The notes: generated by a model not told the origin, from the sequence alone. Positions 40,301 through 55,528 are shown, counted from the first letter of the stretch. The stretch is 64,000 bases of DNA from Mytilus californianus (GCF_021869535.1 NW_026262593.1:58922318-58986317); one strand, 5' to 3'. Made by a program: numbers and translations.

Positions 40301-43300
40301 GAGAGGTATAAATGGACCAAAAGAGACCTTATAAGGAAGACAAAGAGGTCCATTAGTAGTATTTATCATCCTAAAGTCATCTTTTGTATCATATTCAACA
40401 GTTTGTAGGCAGATGAGATAAATATTTGATCATTTATTGGTCCACACTATATTCTATCATGATGCGGCTTGGTTTGGATTTTTCGAAGAAATTTTGCTCG
40501 AATCGCTGTAGATGTCGTCTTACATTATACTAGATTTTTCTCAAACTATTGAACTGATTATGACAAAACTTGACAGGAATGCTTGAAATAACCAGTATTA
40601 CAGAGGAAAAAAGTAACACTCAGTTTATTTAACAAAAAAGTCTTCTTTATGGGAAGCTGTACATGCACCTTTGACCTTGTGAGTACTCTCATGTGTTAAA
40701 ATTTCTTGCTATTTAAGTGAAATATTACAAATGATGAAATATTCTGAGTGGATTGAGTCTCCAAAATACATTTTATGAGAAAATTTCCTTGAAATAGGAC
40801 TTTACCATGAATATTAGTTGACAGAACAAGCCATACTTAGAGTTTTGGGGAGCTTTTTCTCCCTATTTCTTATATTCTGCTATACTAGAAAGTTTTTCCT
40901 AAGAAATACTTTAATAAATATATAGTTTTAAGTAAATGAAATTATTTTTAAAGCAGTAACAACAAATTATTCATCAAAAAATAAGTTTTATATGTCCCTC
41001 TTTGGAACGCGGCGTAAATTTAAGTTTTACCTAAGGACTTCTTGAAACCTCCTTGGAGACAGTAAACTTTTATACGGATAGTTCATTCAGCTTGAATACT
41101 TCAATTAATCATTTATTATAACATTTTTATCATAAATGAGTGAAAGTTACCCCAAAATTTTTATTTATTGGCCTAAAAAGTAGAAATTTTGAGGAAATGA
41201 GAGGTATAAATGGACCAAAAGAGACCTTATAAGGAAGACAAAGAGGTCCATTAGTAGTATTTATCATCCTAAAGTCATCTTTTGTATCATATTCAACAGT
41301 TTGTAGGCAGATGAGATAAATATTTGATCATTTATTGGTCCACACTATATTCTATCATGATGCGGCTTGGTTTGGATTTTTCGAAGAAATTTTGCTCGAA
41401 TCGCTGTAGATGTCGTCTTACATTATACTAGATTTTTCTCAAACTATTGAACTGATTATGACAAAACTTGACAGGAATGCTTGAAATAACCAGTATTACA
41501 GAGGAAAAAAGTAACACTCAGTTTATTTAACAAAAAAGTCTTCTTTATGGGAAGCTGTACATGCACCTTTGACCTTGTGAGTACTCTCATGTGTTAAAAT
41601 TTCTTGCTATTTAAGTGAAATATTACAAATGATGAAATATTCTGAGTGGATTGAGTCTCCAAAATACATTTTATGAGAAAATTTCCTTGAAATAGGACTT
41701 TACCATGAATATTAGTTGACAGAACAAGCCATACTTAGAGTTTTGGGGAGCTTTTTCTCCCTATTTCTTATATTCTGCTATACTAGAAAGTTTTTCCTAA
41801 GAAATACTTTAATAAATATATAGTTTTAAGTAAATGAAATTATTTTTAAAAGCAGTAACAACAAATTATTCATCAAAAAATAAGTTTTATATGTCCCTCT
41901 TTGGAACGCGGCGTAAATTTAAGTTTTACCTAAGGACTTCTTGAAACCTCCTTGGAGACAGTAAACTTTTATACGGATAGTTCATTCAGCTTGAATACTT
42001 CAATTAATCATTTATTATAACATTTTTATCATAAATGAGTGAAAGTTACCCCAAAATTTTTATTTATTGGCCTAAAAAGTAGAAATTTTGAGGAAATGAG
42101 AGGTATAAATGGACCAAAAGAGACCTTATAAGGAAGACAAAGAGGTCCATTAGTAGTATTTATCATCCTAAAGTCATCTTTTGTATCATATTCAACAGTT
42201 TGTAGGCAGATGAGATAAATATTTGATCATTTATTGGTCCACACTATATTCTATCATGATGCGGCTTGGTTTGGATTTTTCGAAGAAATTTTGCTCGAAT
42301 CGCTGTAGATGTCGTCTTACATTATACTAGATTTTTCTCAAACTATTGAACTGATTATGACAAAACTTGACAGGAATGCTTGAAATAACCAGTATTACAG
42401 AGGAAAAAAGTAACACTCAGTTTATTTAACAAAAAAGTCTTCTTTATGGGAAGCTGTACATGCACCTTTGACCTTGTGAGTACTCTCATGTGTTAAAATT
42501 TCTTGCTATTTAAGTGAAATATTACAAATGATGAAATATTCTGAGTGGATTGAGTCTCCAAAATACATTTTATGAGAAAATTTCCTTGAAATAGGACTTT
42601 ACCATGAATATTAGTTGACAGAACAAGCCATACTTAGAGTTTTGGGGAGCTTTTTCTCCCTATTTCTTATATTCTGCTATACTAGAAAGTTTTTCCTAAG
42701 AAATACTTTAATAAATATATAGTTTTAAGTAAATGAAATTATTTTTAAAGCAGTAACAACAAATTATTCATCAAAAAATAAGTTTTATATGTCCCTCTTT
42801 GGAACGCGGCGTAAATTTAAGTTTTACCTAAGGACTTCTTGAAACCTCCTTGGAGACAGTAAACTTTTATACGGATAGTTCATTCAGCTTGAATACTTCA
42901 ATTAATCATTTATTATAACATTTTTATCATAAATGAGTGAAAGTTACCCCAAAATTTTTATTTATTGGCCTAAAAAGTAGAAATTTTGAGGAAATGAGAG
43001 GTATAAATGGACCAAAAGAGACCTTATAAGGAAGACAAAGAGGTCCATTAGTAGTATTTATCATCCTAAAGTCATCTTTTGTATCATATTCAACAGTTTG
43101 TAGGCAGATGAGATAAATATTTGATCATTTATTGGTCCACACTATATTCTATCATGATGCGGCTTGGTTTGGATTTTTCGAAGAAATTTTGCTCGAATCG
43201 CTGTAGATGTCGTCTTACATTATACTAGATTTTTCTCAAACTATTGAACTGATTATGACAAAACTTGACAGGAATGCTTGAAATAACCAGTATTACAGAG

Positions 43301-46300
43301 GAAAAAAGTAACACTCAGTTTATTTAACAAAAAAGTCTTTAATATGGGAAGCTGTACATGCACCTTTGACCTTGTGAGTACTCTCATGTGTTAAAATTTC
43401 TTGCTATTTAAGTGAAATATTACAAATGATGAAATATTCTGAGTGGATTGAGTCTCCAAAATACATTTTATGAGAAAATTTCCTTGAAATAGGACTTTAC
43501 CATGAATATTAGTTGACAGAACAAGCCATACTTAGAGTTTTGGGGAGCTTTTTCTCCCTATTTCTTATATTCTGCTATACTAGAAAGTTTTTCCTAAGAA
43601 ATACTTTAATAAATATATAGTTTTAAGTAAATGAAATTATTTTTAAAGCAGTAACAACAAATTATTCATCAAAAAATAAGTTTTATATGTCCCTCTTTGG
43701 AACGCGGCGTAAATTTAAGTTTTACCTAAGGACTTCTTGAAACCTCCTTGGAGACAGTAAACTTTTATACGGATAGTTCATTCAGCTTGAATACTTCAAT
43801 TAATCATTTATTATAACATTTTTATCATAAATGAGTGAAAGTTACCCCAAAATTTTTATTTATTGGCCTAAAAAGTAGAAATTTTGAGGAAATGAGAGGT
43901 ATAAATGGACCAAAAGAGACCTTATAAGGAAGACAAAGAGGTCCATTAGTAGTATTTATCATCCTAAAGTCATCTTTTGTATCATATTCAACAGTTTGTA
44001 GGCAGATGAGATAAATATTTGATCATTTATTGGTCCACACTATATTCTATCATGATGCGGCTTGGTTTGGATTTTTCGAAGAAATTTTGCTCGAATCGCT
44101 GTAGATGTCGTCTTACATTATACTAGATTTTTCTCAAACTATTGAACTGATTATGACAAAACTTGACAGGAATGCTTGAAATAACCAGTATTACAGAGGA
44201 AAAAAGTAACACTCAGTTTATTTAACAAAAAAGTCTTCTTTATGGGAAGCTGTACATGCACCTTTGACCTTGTGAGTACTCTCATGTGTTAAAATTTCTT
44301 GCTATTTAAGTGAAATATTACAAATGATGAAATATTCTGAGTGGATTGAGTCTCCAAAATACATTTTATGAGAAAATTTCCTTGAAATAGGACTTTACCA
44401 TGAATATTAGTTGACAGAACAAGCCATACTTAGAGTTTTGGGGAGCTTTTTCTCCCTATTTCTTATATTCTGCTATACTAGAAAGTTTTTCCTAAGAAAT
44501 ACTTTAATAAATATATAGTTTTAAGTAAATGAAATTATTTTTAAAGCAGTAACAACAAATTATTCATCAAAAAATAAGTTTTATATGTCCCTCTTTGGAA
44601 CGCGGCGTAAATTTAAGTTTTACCTAAGGACTTCTTGAAACCTCCTTGGAGACAGTAAACTTTTATACGGATAGTTCATTCAGCTTGAATACTTCAATTA
44701 ATCATTTATTATAACATTTTTATCATAAATGAGTGAATGTTACCCCAAAATTTTTATTTATTGGCCTAAAAAGTAGAAATTTTGAGGAAATGAGAGGTAT
44801 AAATGGACCAAAAGAGACCTTATAAGGAAGACAAAGAGGTCCATTAGTAGTATTTATCATCCTAAAGTCATCTTTTGTATCATATTCAACAGTTTGTAGG
44901 CAGATGAGATAAATATTTGATCATTTATTGGTCCACACTATATTCTATCATGATGCGGCTTGGTTTGGATTTTTCGAAGAAATTTTGCTCGAATCGCTGT
45001 AGATGTCGTCTTACATTATACTAGATTTTTCTCAAACTATTGAACTGATTATGACAAAACTTGACAGGAATGCTTGAAATAACCAGTATTACAGAGGAAA
45101 AAAGTAACACTCAGTTTATTTAACAAAAAAGTCTTCTTTATGGGAAGCTGTACATGCACCTTTGACCTTGTGAGTACTCTCATGTGTTAAAATTTCTTGC
45201 TATTTAAGTGAAATATTACAAATGATGAAATATTCTGAGTGGATTGAGTCTCCAAAATACATTTTATGAGAAAATTTCCTTGAAATAGGACTTTACCATG
45301 AATATTAGTTGACAGAACAAGCCATACTTAGAGTTTTGGGGAGCTTTTTCTCCCTATTTCTTATATTCTGCTATACTAGAAAGTTTTTCCTAAGAAATAC
45401 TTTAATAAATATATAGTTTTAAGTAAATGAAATTATTTTTAAAGCAGTAACAACAAATTATTCATCAAAAAATAAGTTTTATATGTCCCTCTTTGGAACG
45501 CGGCGTAAATTTAAGTTTTACCTAAGGACTTCTTGAAACCTCCTTGGAGACAGTAAACTTTTATACGGATAGTTCATTCAGCTTGAATACTTCAATTAAT
45601 CATTTATTATAACATTTTTATCATAAATGAGTGAAAGTTACCCCAAAATTTTTATTTATTGGCCTAAAAAGTAGAAATTTTGAGGAAATGAGAGGTATAA
45701 ATGGACCAAAAGAGACCTTATAAGGAAGACAAAGAGGTCCATTAGTAGTATTTATCATCCTAAAGTCATCTTTTGTATCATATTCAACAGTTTGTAGGCA
45801 GATGAGATAAATATTTGATCATTTATTGGTCCACACTATATTCTATCATGATGCGGCTTGGTTTGGATTTTTCGAAGAAATTTTGCTCGAATCGCTGTAG
45901 ATGTCGTCTTACATTATACTAGATTTTTCTCAAACTATTGAACTGATTATGACAAAACTTGACAGGAATGCTTGAAATAACCAGTATTACAGAGGAAAAA
46001 AGTAACACTCAGTTTATTTAACAAAAAAGTCTTCTTTAATATGGGAAGCTGTACATGCACCTTTGACCTTGTGAGTACTCTCATGTGTTAAAATTTCTTG
46101 CTATTTAAGTGAAATATTACAAATGATGAAATATTCTGAGTGGATTGAGTCTCCAAAATACATTTTATGAGAAAATTTCCTTGAAATAGGACTTTACCAT
46201 GAATATTAGTTGACAGAACAAGCCATACTTAGAGTTTTGGGGAGCTTTTTCTCCCTATTTCTTATATTCTGCTATACTAGAAAGTTTTTCCTAAGAAATA

Positions 46301-48734
46301 CTTTAATAAATATATAGTTTTAAGTAAATGAAATTATTTTTAAAGCAGTAACAACAAATTATTCATCAAAAAATAAGTTTTATATGTCCCTCTTTGGAAC
46401 GCGGCGTAAATTTAAGTTTTACCTAAGGACTTCTTGAAACCTCCTTGGAGACAGTAAACTTTTATACGGATAGTTCATTCAGCTTGAATACTTCAATTAA
46501 TCATTTATTATAACATTTTTATCATAAATGAGTGAAAGTTACCCCAAAATTTTTATTTATTGGCCTAAAAAGTAGAAATTTTGAGGAAATGAGAGGTATA
46601 AATGGACCAAAAGAGACCTTATAAGGAAGACAAAGAGGTCCATTAGTAGTATTTATCATCCTAAAGTCATCTTTTGTATCATATTCAACAGTTTGTAGGC
46701 AGATGAGATAAATATTTGATCATTTATTGGTCCACACTATATTCTATCATGATGCGGCTTGGTTTGGATTTTTCGAAGAAATTTTGCTCGAATCGCTGTA
46801 GATGTCGTCTTACATTATACTAGATTTTTCTCAAACTATTGAACTGATTATGACAAAACTTGACAGGAATGCTTGAAATAACCAGTATTACAGAGGAAAA
46901 AAGTAACACTCAGCTTATTTAACAAAAAAGTCTTCTTTATGGGAAGCTGTACATGCACCTTTGACCTTGTGAGTACTCTCATGTGTTAAAATTTCTTGCT
47001 ATTTAAGTGAAATATTACAAATGATGAAATATTCTGAGTGGATTGAGTCTCCAAAATACATTTTATGAGAAAATTTCCTTGAAATAGGACTTTACCATGA
47101 ATATTAGTTGACAGAACAAGCCATACTTAGAGTTTTGGGGAGCTTTTTCTCCCTATTTCTTATATTCTGCTATACTAGAAAGTTTTTCCTAAGAAATACT
47201 TTAATAAATATATAGTTTTAAGTAAATGAAATTATTTTTAAAGCAGTAACAACAAATTATTCATCAAAAAATAAGTTTTATATGTCCCTCTTTGGAACGC
47301 GGCGTAAATTTAAGTTTTACCTAAGGACTTCTTGAAACCTCCTTGGAGACAGTAAACTTTTATACGGATAGTTCATTCAGCTTGAATACTTCAATTAATC
47401 ATTTATTATAACATTTTTATCATAAATGAGTGAAAGTTACCCCAAAATTTTTATTTATTGGCCTAAAAAGTAGAAATTTTGAGGAAATGAGAGGTATAAA
47501 TGGACCAAAAGAGACCTTATAAGGAAGACAAAGAGGTCCATTAGTAGTATTTATCATCCTAAAGTCATCTTTTGTATCATATTCAACAGTTTGTAGGCAG
47601 ATGAGATAAATATTTGATCATTTATTGGTCCACACTATATTCTATCATGATGCGGCTTGGTTTGGATTTTTCGAAGAAATTTTGCTCGAATCGCTGTAGA
47701 TGTCGTCTTACATTATACTAGATTTTTCTCAAACTATTGAACTGATTATGACAAAACTTGACAGGAATGCTTGAAATAACCAGTATTACAGAGGAAAAAA
47801 GTAACACTCAGTTTATTTAACAAAAAAGTCTTCTTTATGGGAAGCTGTACATGCACCTTTGACCTTGTGAGTACTCTCATGTGTTAAAATTTCTTGCTAT
47901 TTAAGTGAAATATTACAAATGATGAAATATTCTGAGTGGATTGAGTCTCCAAAATACATTTTATGAGAAAATTTCCTTGAAATAGGACTTTACCATGAAT
48001 ATTAGTTGACAGAACAAGCCATACTTAGAGTTTTGGGGAGCTTTTTCTCCCTATTTCTTATATTCTGCTATACTAGAAAGTTTTTCCTAAGAAATACTTT
48101 AATAAATATATAGTTTTAAGTAAATGAAATTATTTTTAAAGCAGTAACAACAAATTATTCATCAAAAAATAAGTTTTATATGTCCCTCTTTGGAACGCGG
48201 CGTAAATTTAAGTTTTACCTAAGGACTTCTTGAAACCTCCTTGGAGACAGTAAACTTTTATACGGATAGTTCATTCAGCTTGAATACTTCAATTAATCAT
48301 TTATTATAACATTTTTATCATAAATGAGTGAAAGTTACCCCAAAATTTTTATTTATTGGCCTAAAAAGTAGAAATTTTGAGGAAATGAGAGGTATAAATG
48401 GACCAAAAGAGACCTTATAAGGAAGACAAAGAGGTCCATTAGTAGTATTTATCATCCTAAAGTCATCTTTTGTATCATATTCAACAGTTTGTAGGCAGAT
48501 GAGATAAATATTTGATCATTTATTGGTCCACACTATATTCTATCATGATGCGGCTTGGTTTGGATTTTTCGAAGAAATTTTGCTCGAATCGCTGTAGATG
48601 TCGTCTTACATTATACTAGATTTTTCTCAAACTATTGAACTGATTATGACAAAACTTGACAGGAATGCTTGAAATAACCAGTATTACAGAGGAAAAAAGT
48701 AACACTCAGTTTATTTAACAAAAAAGTCTTCTTT
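34356..48734. repeat. Block of sixteen S units without module A
   Basis: Unit starts are 34356, 35257, 36155, 37054, 37953, 38851, 39750, 40649, 41547, 42446, 43341, 44242, 45140, 46038, 46939 and 47837. Lengths are 895-901 bp. Five of them (36155, 37054, 38851, 39750, 41547) are 899 bp because of an extra A in TTTTTAAAAGCAG. The junctions at 34356 and 46038 show the intact target site; the one at 43341 shows the CTT-loss form. Private changes include GTGAATGTTACC near 44738 and CAGCTTATTT near 46914. Confidence 0.95.
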
Positions 48735-49201
48735 AGGTGTAATACCACCAAATCATAGTACGTCACATCCGGTTGCATACGAAAATAGGTCGAAAAAAAA
48801 TATTCCCTTGAATTTGACAGTTGTAGGTAATTGATCCTACATTTCATTGCAGTAAAACATTTCTGAGTCATAAACATATATCTTGGGTATTTCAAAGCAC
48901 CATTATTTCTTTATTTGGGGTTTCTATAGAATATTTTGGAAACTTGAGGTTACATGGTTACTAAAGCTTGTACACAGGTTAAAAAAGGGGGAAAATTTGA
49001 TTGGTTAACTTCCAGTGATGGTTATTTTCTTATATGCAATGAAATGTTATGTGAAATTTTTTCTATAGTACTGGACAGGATAAATCTTTACTCATGCCAA
49101 GTATTTCTTCATTTGAAACAAAGATAAATTCTGCACAATTTTTGGAAAAGTGCAAATTTAACAAAGACTAATAGGGGAAAATCAATGGTGGTATTACACC
49201 T
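48735..49201. mobile_element. Module A copy 19
   Basis: 467 bp, intact ends; C at position 241; first A after the A-free block. Confidence 0.8.
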
Positions 49202-50102
49202 AATATGGGAAGCTGTACATGCACCTTTGACCTTGTGAGTACTCTCATGTGTTAAAATTTCTTGCTATTTAAGTGAAATATTACAAATGATGAAATATTC
49301 TGAGTGGATTGAGTCTCCAAAATACATTTTATGAGAAAATTTCCTTGAAATAGGACTTTACCATGAATATTAGTTGACAGAACAAGCCATACTTAGAGTT
49401 TTGGGGAGCTTTTTCTCCCTATTTCTTATATTCTGCTATACTAGAAAGTTTTTCCTAAGAAATACTTTAATAAATATATAGTTTTAAGTAAATGAAATTA
49501 TTTTTAAAGCAGTAACAACAAATTATTTATCAAAAAATAAGTTTTATATGTCCCTCTTTGGAACGCGGCGTAAATTTAAGTTTTACCTAAGGACTTCTTG
49601 AAACCTCCTTGGAGACAGTAAACTTTTATACGGATAGTTCATTCAGCTTGAATACTTCAATTAATCATTTATTATAACATTTTTATCATAAATGAGTGAA
49701 AGTTACCCCAAAATTTTTATTTATTGGCCTAAAAAGTAGAAATTTTGAGGAAATGAGAGGTATAAATGGACCAAAAGAGACCTTATAAGGAAGACAAAGA
49801 GGTCCATTAGTAGTATTTATCATCCTAAAGTCATCTTTTGTATCATATTCAACAGTTTGTAGGCAGATGAGATAAATATTTGATCATTTATTGGTCCACA
49901 CTATATTCTATCATGATGCGGCTTGGTTTGGATTTTTCGAAGAAATTTTGCTCGAATCGCTGTAGATGTCGTCTTACATTATACTAGATTTTTCTCAAAC
50001 TATTGAACTGATTATGACAAAACTTGACAGGAATGCTTGAAATAACCAGTATTACAGAGGAAAAAAGTAACACTCAGTTTATTTAACAAAAAAGTCTTCT
50101 TT
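48735..50102. repeat. Single L unit (L19)
   Basis: 1368 bp, with the C variant at A position 241. It carries a private C-to-T change in B (AATTATTTATC near 49528). Confidence 0.95.
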
Positions 50103-51898
50103 ATGGGAAGCTGTACATGCACCTTTGACCTTGTGAGTACTCTCATGTGTTAAAATTTCTTGCTATTTAAGTGAAATATTACAAATGATGAAATATTCTG
50201 AGTGGATTGAGTCTCCAAAATACATTTTATGAGAAAATTTCCTTGAAATAGGACTTTACCATGAATATTAGTTGACAGAACAAGCCATACTTAGAGTTTT
50301 GGGGAGCTTTTTCTCCCTATTTCTTATATTCTGCTATACTAGAAAGTTTTTCCTAAGAAATACTTTAATAAATATATAGTTTTAAGTAAATGAAATTATT
50401 TTTAAAGCAGTAACAACAAATTATTCATCAAAAAATAAGTTTTATATGTCCCTCTTTGGAACGCGGCGTAAATTTAAGTTTTACCTAAGGACTTCTTGAA
50501 ACCTCCTTGGAGACAGTAAACTTTTATACGGATAGTTCATTCAGCTTGAATACTTCAATTAATCATTTATTATAACATTTTTATCATAAATGAGTGAAAG
50601 TTACCCCAAAATTTTTATTTATTGGCCTAAAAAGTAGAAATTTTGAGGAAATGAGAGGTATAAATGGACCAAAAGAGACCTTATAAGGAAGACAAAGAGG
50701 TCCATTAGTAGTATTTATCATCCTAAAGTCATCTTTTGTATCATATTCAACAGTTTGTAGGCAGATGAGATAAATATTTGATCATTTATTGGTCCACACT
50801 ATATTCTATCATGATGCGGCTTGGTTTGGATTTTTCGAAGAAATTTTGCTCGAATCGCTGTAGATGTCGTCTTACATTATACTAGATTTTTCTCAAACTA
50901 TTGAACTGATTATGACAAAACTTGACAGGAATGCTTGAAATAACCAGTATTACAGAGGAAAAAAGTAACACTCAGTTTATTTAACAAAAAAGTCTTCTTT
51001 ATGGGAAGCTGTACATGCACCTTTGACCTTGTGAGTACTCTCATGTGTTAAAATTTCTTGCTATTTAAGTGAAATATTACAAATGATGAAATATTCTGAG
51101 TGGATTGAGTCTCCAAAATACATTTTATGAGAAAATTTCCTTGAAATAGGACTTTACCATGAATATTAGTTGACAGAACAAGCCATACTTAGAGTTTTGG
51201 GGAGCTTTTTCTCCCTATTTCTTATATTCTGCTATACTAGAAAGTTTTTCCTAAGAAATACTTTAATAAATATATAGTTTTAAGTAAATGAAATTATTTT
51301 TAAAGCAGTAACAACAAATTATTCATCAAAAAATAAGTTTTATATGTCCCTCTTTGGAACGCGGCGTAAATTTAAGTTTTACCTAAGGACTTCTTGAAAC
51401 CTCCTTGGAGACAGTAAACTTTTATACGGATAGTTCATTCAGCTTGAATACTTCAATTAATCATTTATTATAACATTTTTATCATAAATGAGTGAAAGTT
51501 ACCCCAAAATTTTTATTTATTGGCCTAAAAAGTAGAAATTTTGAGGAAATGAGAGGTATAAATGGACCAAAAGAGACCTTATAAGGAAGACAAAGAGGTC
51601 CATTAGTAGTATTTATCATCCTAAAGTCATCTTTTGTATCATATTCAACAGTTTGTAGGCAGATGAGATAAATATTTGATCATTTATTGGTCCACACTAT
51701 ATTCTATCATGATGCGGCTTGGTTTGGATTTTTCGAAGAAATTTTGCTCGAATCGCTGTAGATGTCTTCTTACATTATACTAGATTTTTCTCAAACTATT
51801 GAACTGATTATGACAAAACTTGACAGGAATGCTTGAAATAACCAGTATTACAGAGGAAAAAAGTAACACTCAGTTTATTTAACAAAAAAGTCTTCTTT
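50103..51898. repeat. Two S units
   Basis: Units at 50103-51000 and 51001-51898, 898 bp each. The second has GATGTCTTC (G-to-T) near 51767. Confidence 0.95.
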
Positions 51899-52364
51899 AG
51901 GTGTAATACCACCAAATCATAGTACGTCACATCCGGTTGCATACGAAAATAGGTCGAAAAAAAATATTCCCTTGAATTTGACAGTTGTAGGTAATTGATC
52001 CTACATTTCATTGCAGTAAAACATTTCTGAGTCATAAACATATATCTTGGGTATTTCAAAGCACCATTATTTCTTTATTTGGGGTTTCTATAGAATATTT
52101 TGGAAACTTGAGGTTACATGGTTACTAAAGCTTGTACACAGGTTAAAAATGGGGAAAATTTGATTGGTTAACTTCCAGTGATGGTTATTTTCTTATATGC
52201 AATGAAATGTTATGTGATATTTTTTCTATAGTACTGGACAGGATAAATCTTTACTCATGCCAAGTATTTCTTCATTTGAAACAAAGATAAATTCTGCACA
52301 ATTTTTGGAAAAGTGCAAATTTAACAAAGACTAATAGGGGAAAATCAATGGTGGTATTACACCT
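51899..52364. mobile_element. Module A copy 20
   Basis: 466 bp, intact ends; shortened and altered A/G tract near 52150 and GTGATATT near 52216. Confidence 0.8.
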
Positions 52365-53265
52365 AATATGGGAAGCTGTACATGCACCTTTGACCTTGTG
52401 AGTACTCTCCTGTGTTAAAATTTCTTGCTATTTAAGTGAAATATTACAAATGATGAAATATTCTGAGTGGATTGAGTCTCCAAAATACATTTTATGAGAA
52501 AATTTCCTTGAAATAGGACTTTACCATGAATATTAGTTGACAGAACAAGCCATACTTAGAGTTTTGGGGAGCTTTTTCTCCCTATTTCTTATATTCTGCT
52601 ATACTAGAAAGTTTTTCCTAAGAAATACTTTAATAAATATATAGTTTTAAGTAAATGAAATTATTTTTAAAGCAGTAACAACAAATTATTCATCAAAAAA
52701 TAAGTTTTATATGTCCCTCTTTGGAACGCGGCGTAAATTTAAGTTTTACCTAAGGACTTCTTGAAACCTCCTTGGAGACAGTAAACTTTTATACGGATAG
52801 TTCATTCAGCTTGAATACTTCAATTAATCATTTATTATAACATTTTTATCATAAATGAGTGAAAGTTACCCCAAAATTTTTATTTATTGGCCTAAAAAGT
52901 AGAAATTTTGAGGAAATGAGAGGTATAAATGGACCAAAAGAGACCTTATAAGGAAGACAAAGAGGTCCATTAGTAGTATTTATCATCCTAAAGTCATCTT
53001 TTGTATCATATTCAACAGTTTGTAGGCAGATGAGATAAATATTTGATCATTTATTGGTCCACACTATATTCTATCATGATGCGGCTTGGTTTGGATTTTT
53101 CGAAGAAATTTTGCTCGAATCGCTGTAGATTTCGTCTTACATTATACTAGATTTTTCTCAAACTATTGAACTGATTATGACAAAACTTGACAGGAATGCT
53201 TGAAATAACCAGTATTACAGAGGAAAAAAGTAACACTCAGTTTATTTAACAAAAAAGTCTTCTTC
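51899..53265. repeat. Single L unit (L20), 1367 bp, most diverged
   Basis: It is one base shorter because of a changed homopolymer tract (AAAAATGGGG near 52150). It also has GTGATATT near 52216, CTCTCCTGTG near 52409, GATTTCGTC near 53131 and a C in its 3' junction (CTTCATGGG, 53265). Confidence 0.95.
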
Positions 53266-55061
53266 ATGGGAAGCTGTACATGCACCTTTGACCTTGTGAG
53301 TACTCTCATGTGTTAAAATTTCTTGCTATTTAAGTGAAATATTACAAATGATGAAATATTCTGAGTGGATTGAGTCTCCAAAATACATTTTATGAGAAAA
53401 TTTCCTTGAAATAGGACTTTACCATGAATATTAGTTGACAGAACAAGCCATACTTAGAGTTTTGGGGAGCTTTTTCTCCCTATTTCTTATATTCTGCTAT
53501 ACTAGAAAGTTTTTCCTAAGAAATACTTTAATAAATATATAGTTTTAAGTAAATGAAATTATTTTTAAAGCAGTAACAACAAATTATTCATCAAAAAATA
53601 AGTTTTATATGTCCCTCTTTGGAACGCGGCGTAAATTTAAGTTTTACCTAAGGACTTCTTGAAACCTCCTTGGAGACAGTAAACTTTTATACGGATAGTT
53701 CATTCAGCTTGAATACTTCAATTAATCATTTATTATAACATTTTTATCATAAATGAGTGAAAGTTACCCCAAAATTTTTATTTATTGGCCTAAAAAGTAG
53801 AAATTTTGAGGAAATGAGAGGTATAAATGGACCAAAAGAGACCTTATAAGGAAGACAAAGAGGTCCATTAGTAGTATTTATCATCCTAAAGTCATCTTTT
53901 GTATCATATTCAACAGTTTGTAGGCAGATGAGATAAATATTTGATCATTTATTGGTCCACACTATATTCTATCATGATGCGGCTTGGTTTGGATTTTTCG
54001 AAGAAATTTTGCTCGAATCGCTGTAGATGTCGTCTTACATTATACTAGATTTTTCTCAAACTATTGAACTGATTATGACAAAACTTGACAGGAATGCTTG
54101 AAATAACCAGTATTACAGAGGAAAAAAGTAACACTCAGTTTATTTAACAAAAAAGTCTTCTTTATGGGAAGCTGTACATGCACCTTTGACCTTGTGAGTA
54201 CTCTCATGTGTTAAAATTTCTTGCTATTTAAGTGAAATATTACAAATGATGAAATATTCTGAGTGGATTGAGTCTCCAAAATACATTTTATGAGAAAATT
54301 TCCTTGAAATAGGACTTTACCATGAATATTAGTTGACAGAACAAGCCATACTTAGAGTTTTGGGGAGCTTTTTCTCCCTATTTCTTATATTCTGCTATAC
54401 TAGAAAGTTTTTCCTAAGAAATACTTTAATAAATATATAGTTTTAAGTAAATGAAATTATTTTTAAAGCAGTAACAACAAATTATTCATCAAAAAATAAG
54501 TTTTATATGTCCCTCTTTGGAACGCGGCGTAAATTTAAGTTTTACCTAAGGACTTCTTGAAACCTCCTTGGAGACAGTAAACTTTTATACGGATAGTTCA
54601 TTCAGCTTGAATACTTCAATTAATCATTTATTATAACATTTTTATCATAAATGAGTGAAAGTTACCCCAAAATTTTTATTTATTGGCCTAAAAAGTAGAA
54701 ATTTTGAGGAAATGAGAGGTATAAATGGACCAAAAGAGACCTTATAAGGAAGACAAAGAGGTCCATTAGTAGTATTTATCATCCTAAAGTCATCTTTTGT
54801 ATCATATTCAACAGTTTGTAGGCAGATGAGATAAATATTTGATCATTTATTGGTCCACACTATATTCTATCATGATGCGGCTTGGTTTGGATTTTTCGAA
54901 GAAATTTTGCTCGAATCGCTGTAGATGTCGTCTTACATTATACTAGATTTTTCTCAAACTATTGAACTGATTATGACAAAACTTGACAGGAATGCTTGAA
55001 ATAACCAGTATTACAGAGGAAAAAAGTAACACTCAGTTTATTTAACAAAAAAGTCTTCTTT
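53266..55061. repeat. Two S units
   Basis: Units at 53266-54163 and 54164-55061, 898 bp each. They complete an L-S-S trimer of 3163 bp beginning at 51899. Confidence 0.95.
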
Positions 55062-55528
55062 AGGTGTAATACCACCAAATCATAGTACGTCACATCCGGT
55101 TGCATACGAAAATAGGTCGAAAAAAAATATTCCCTTGAATTTGACAGTTGTAGGTAATTGATCCTACATTTCATTGCAGTAAAACATTTCTGAGTCATAA
55201 ACATATATCTTGGGTATTTCAAAGCACCATTATTTCTTTATTTGGGGTTTCTATAGAATATTTTGGAAACTTGAGGTTACATGGTTACTAAAGCTTGTAC
55301 ACAGGTTAAAAAAGGGGGAAAATTTGATTGGTTAACTTCCAGTGATGGTTATTTTCTTATATGCAATGAAATGTTATGTGAAATTTTTTCTATAGTACTG
55401 GACAGGATAAATCTTTACTCATGCCAAGTATTTCTTCATTTGAAACAAAGATAAATTCTGCACAATTTTTGGAAAAGTGCAAATTTAACAAAGACTAATA
55501 GGGGAAAATCAATGGTGGTATTACACCT
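55062..55528. mobile_element. Module A copy 21
   Basis: 467 bp, intact ends; C at position 241. Confidence 0.8.
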
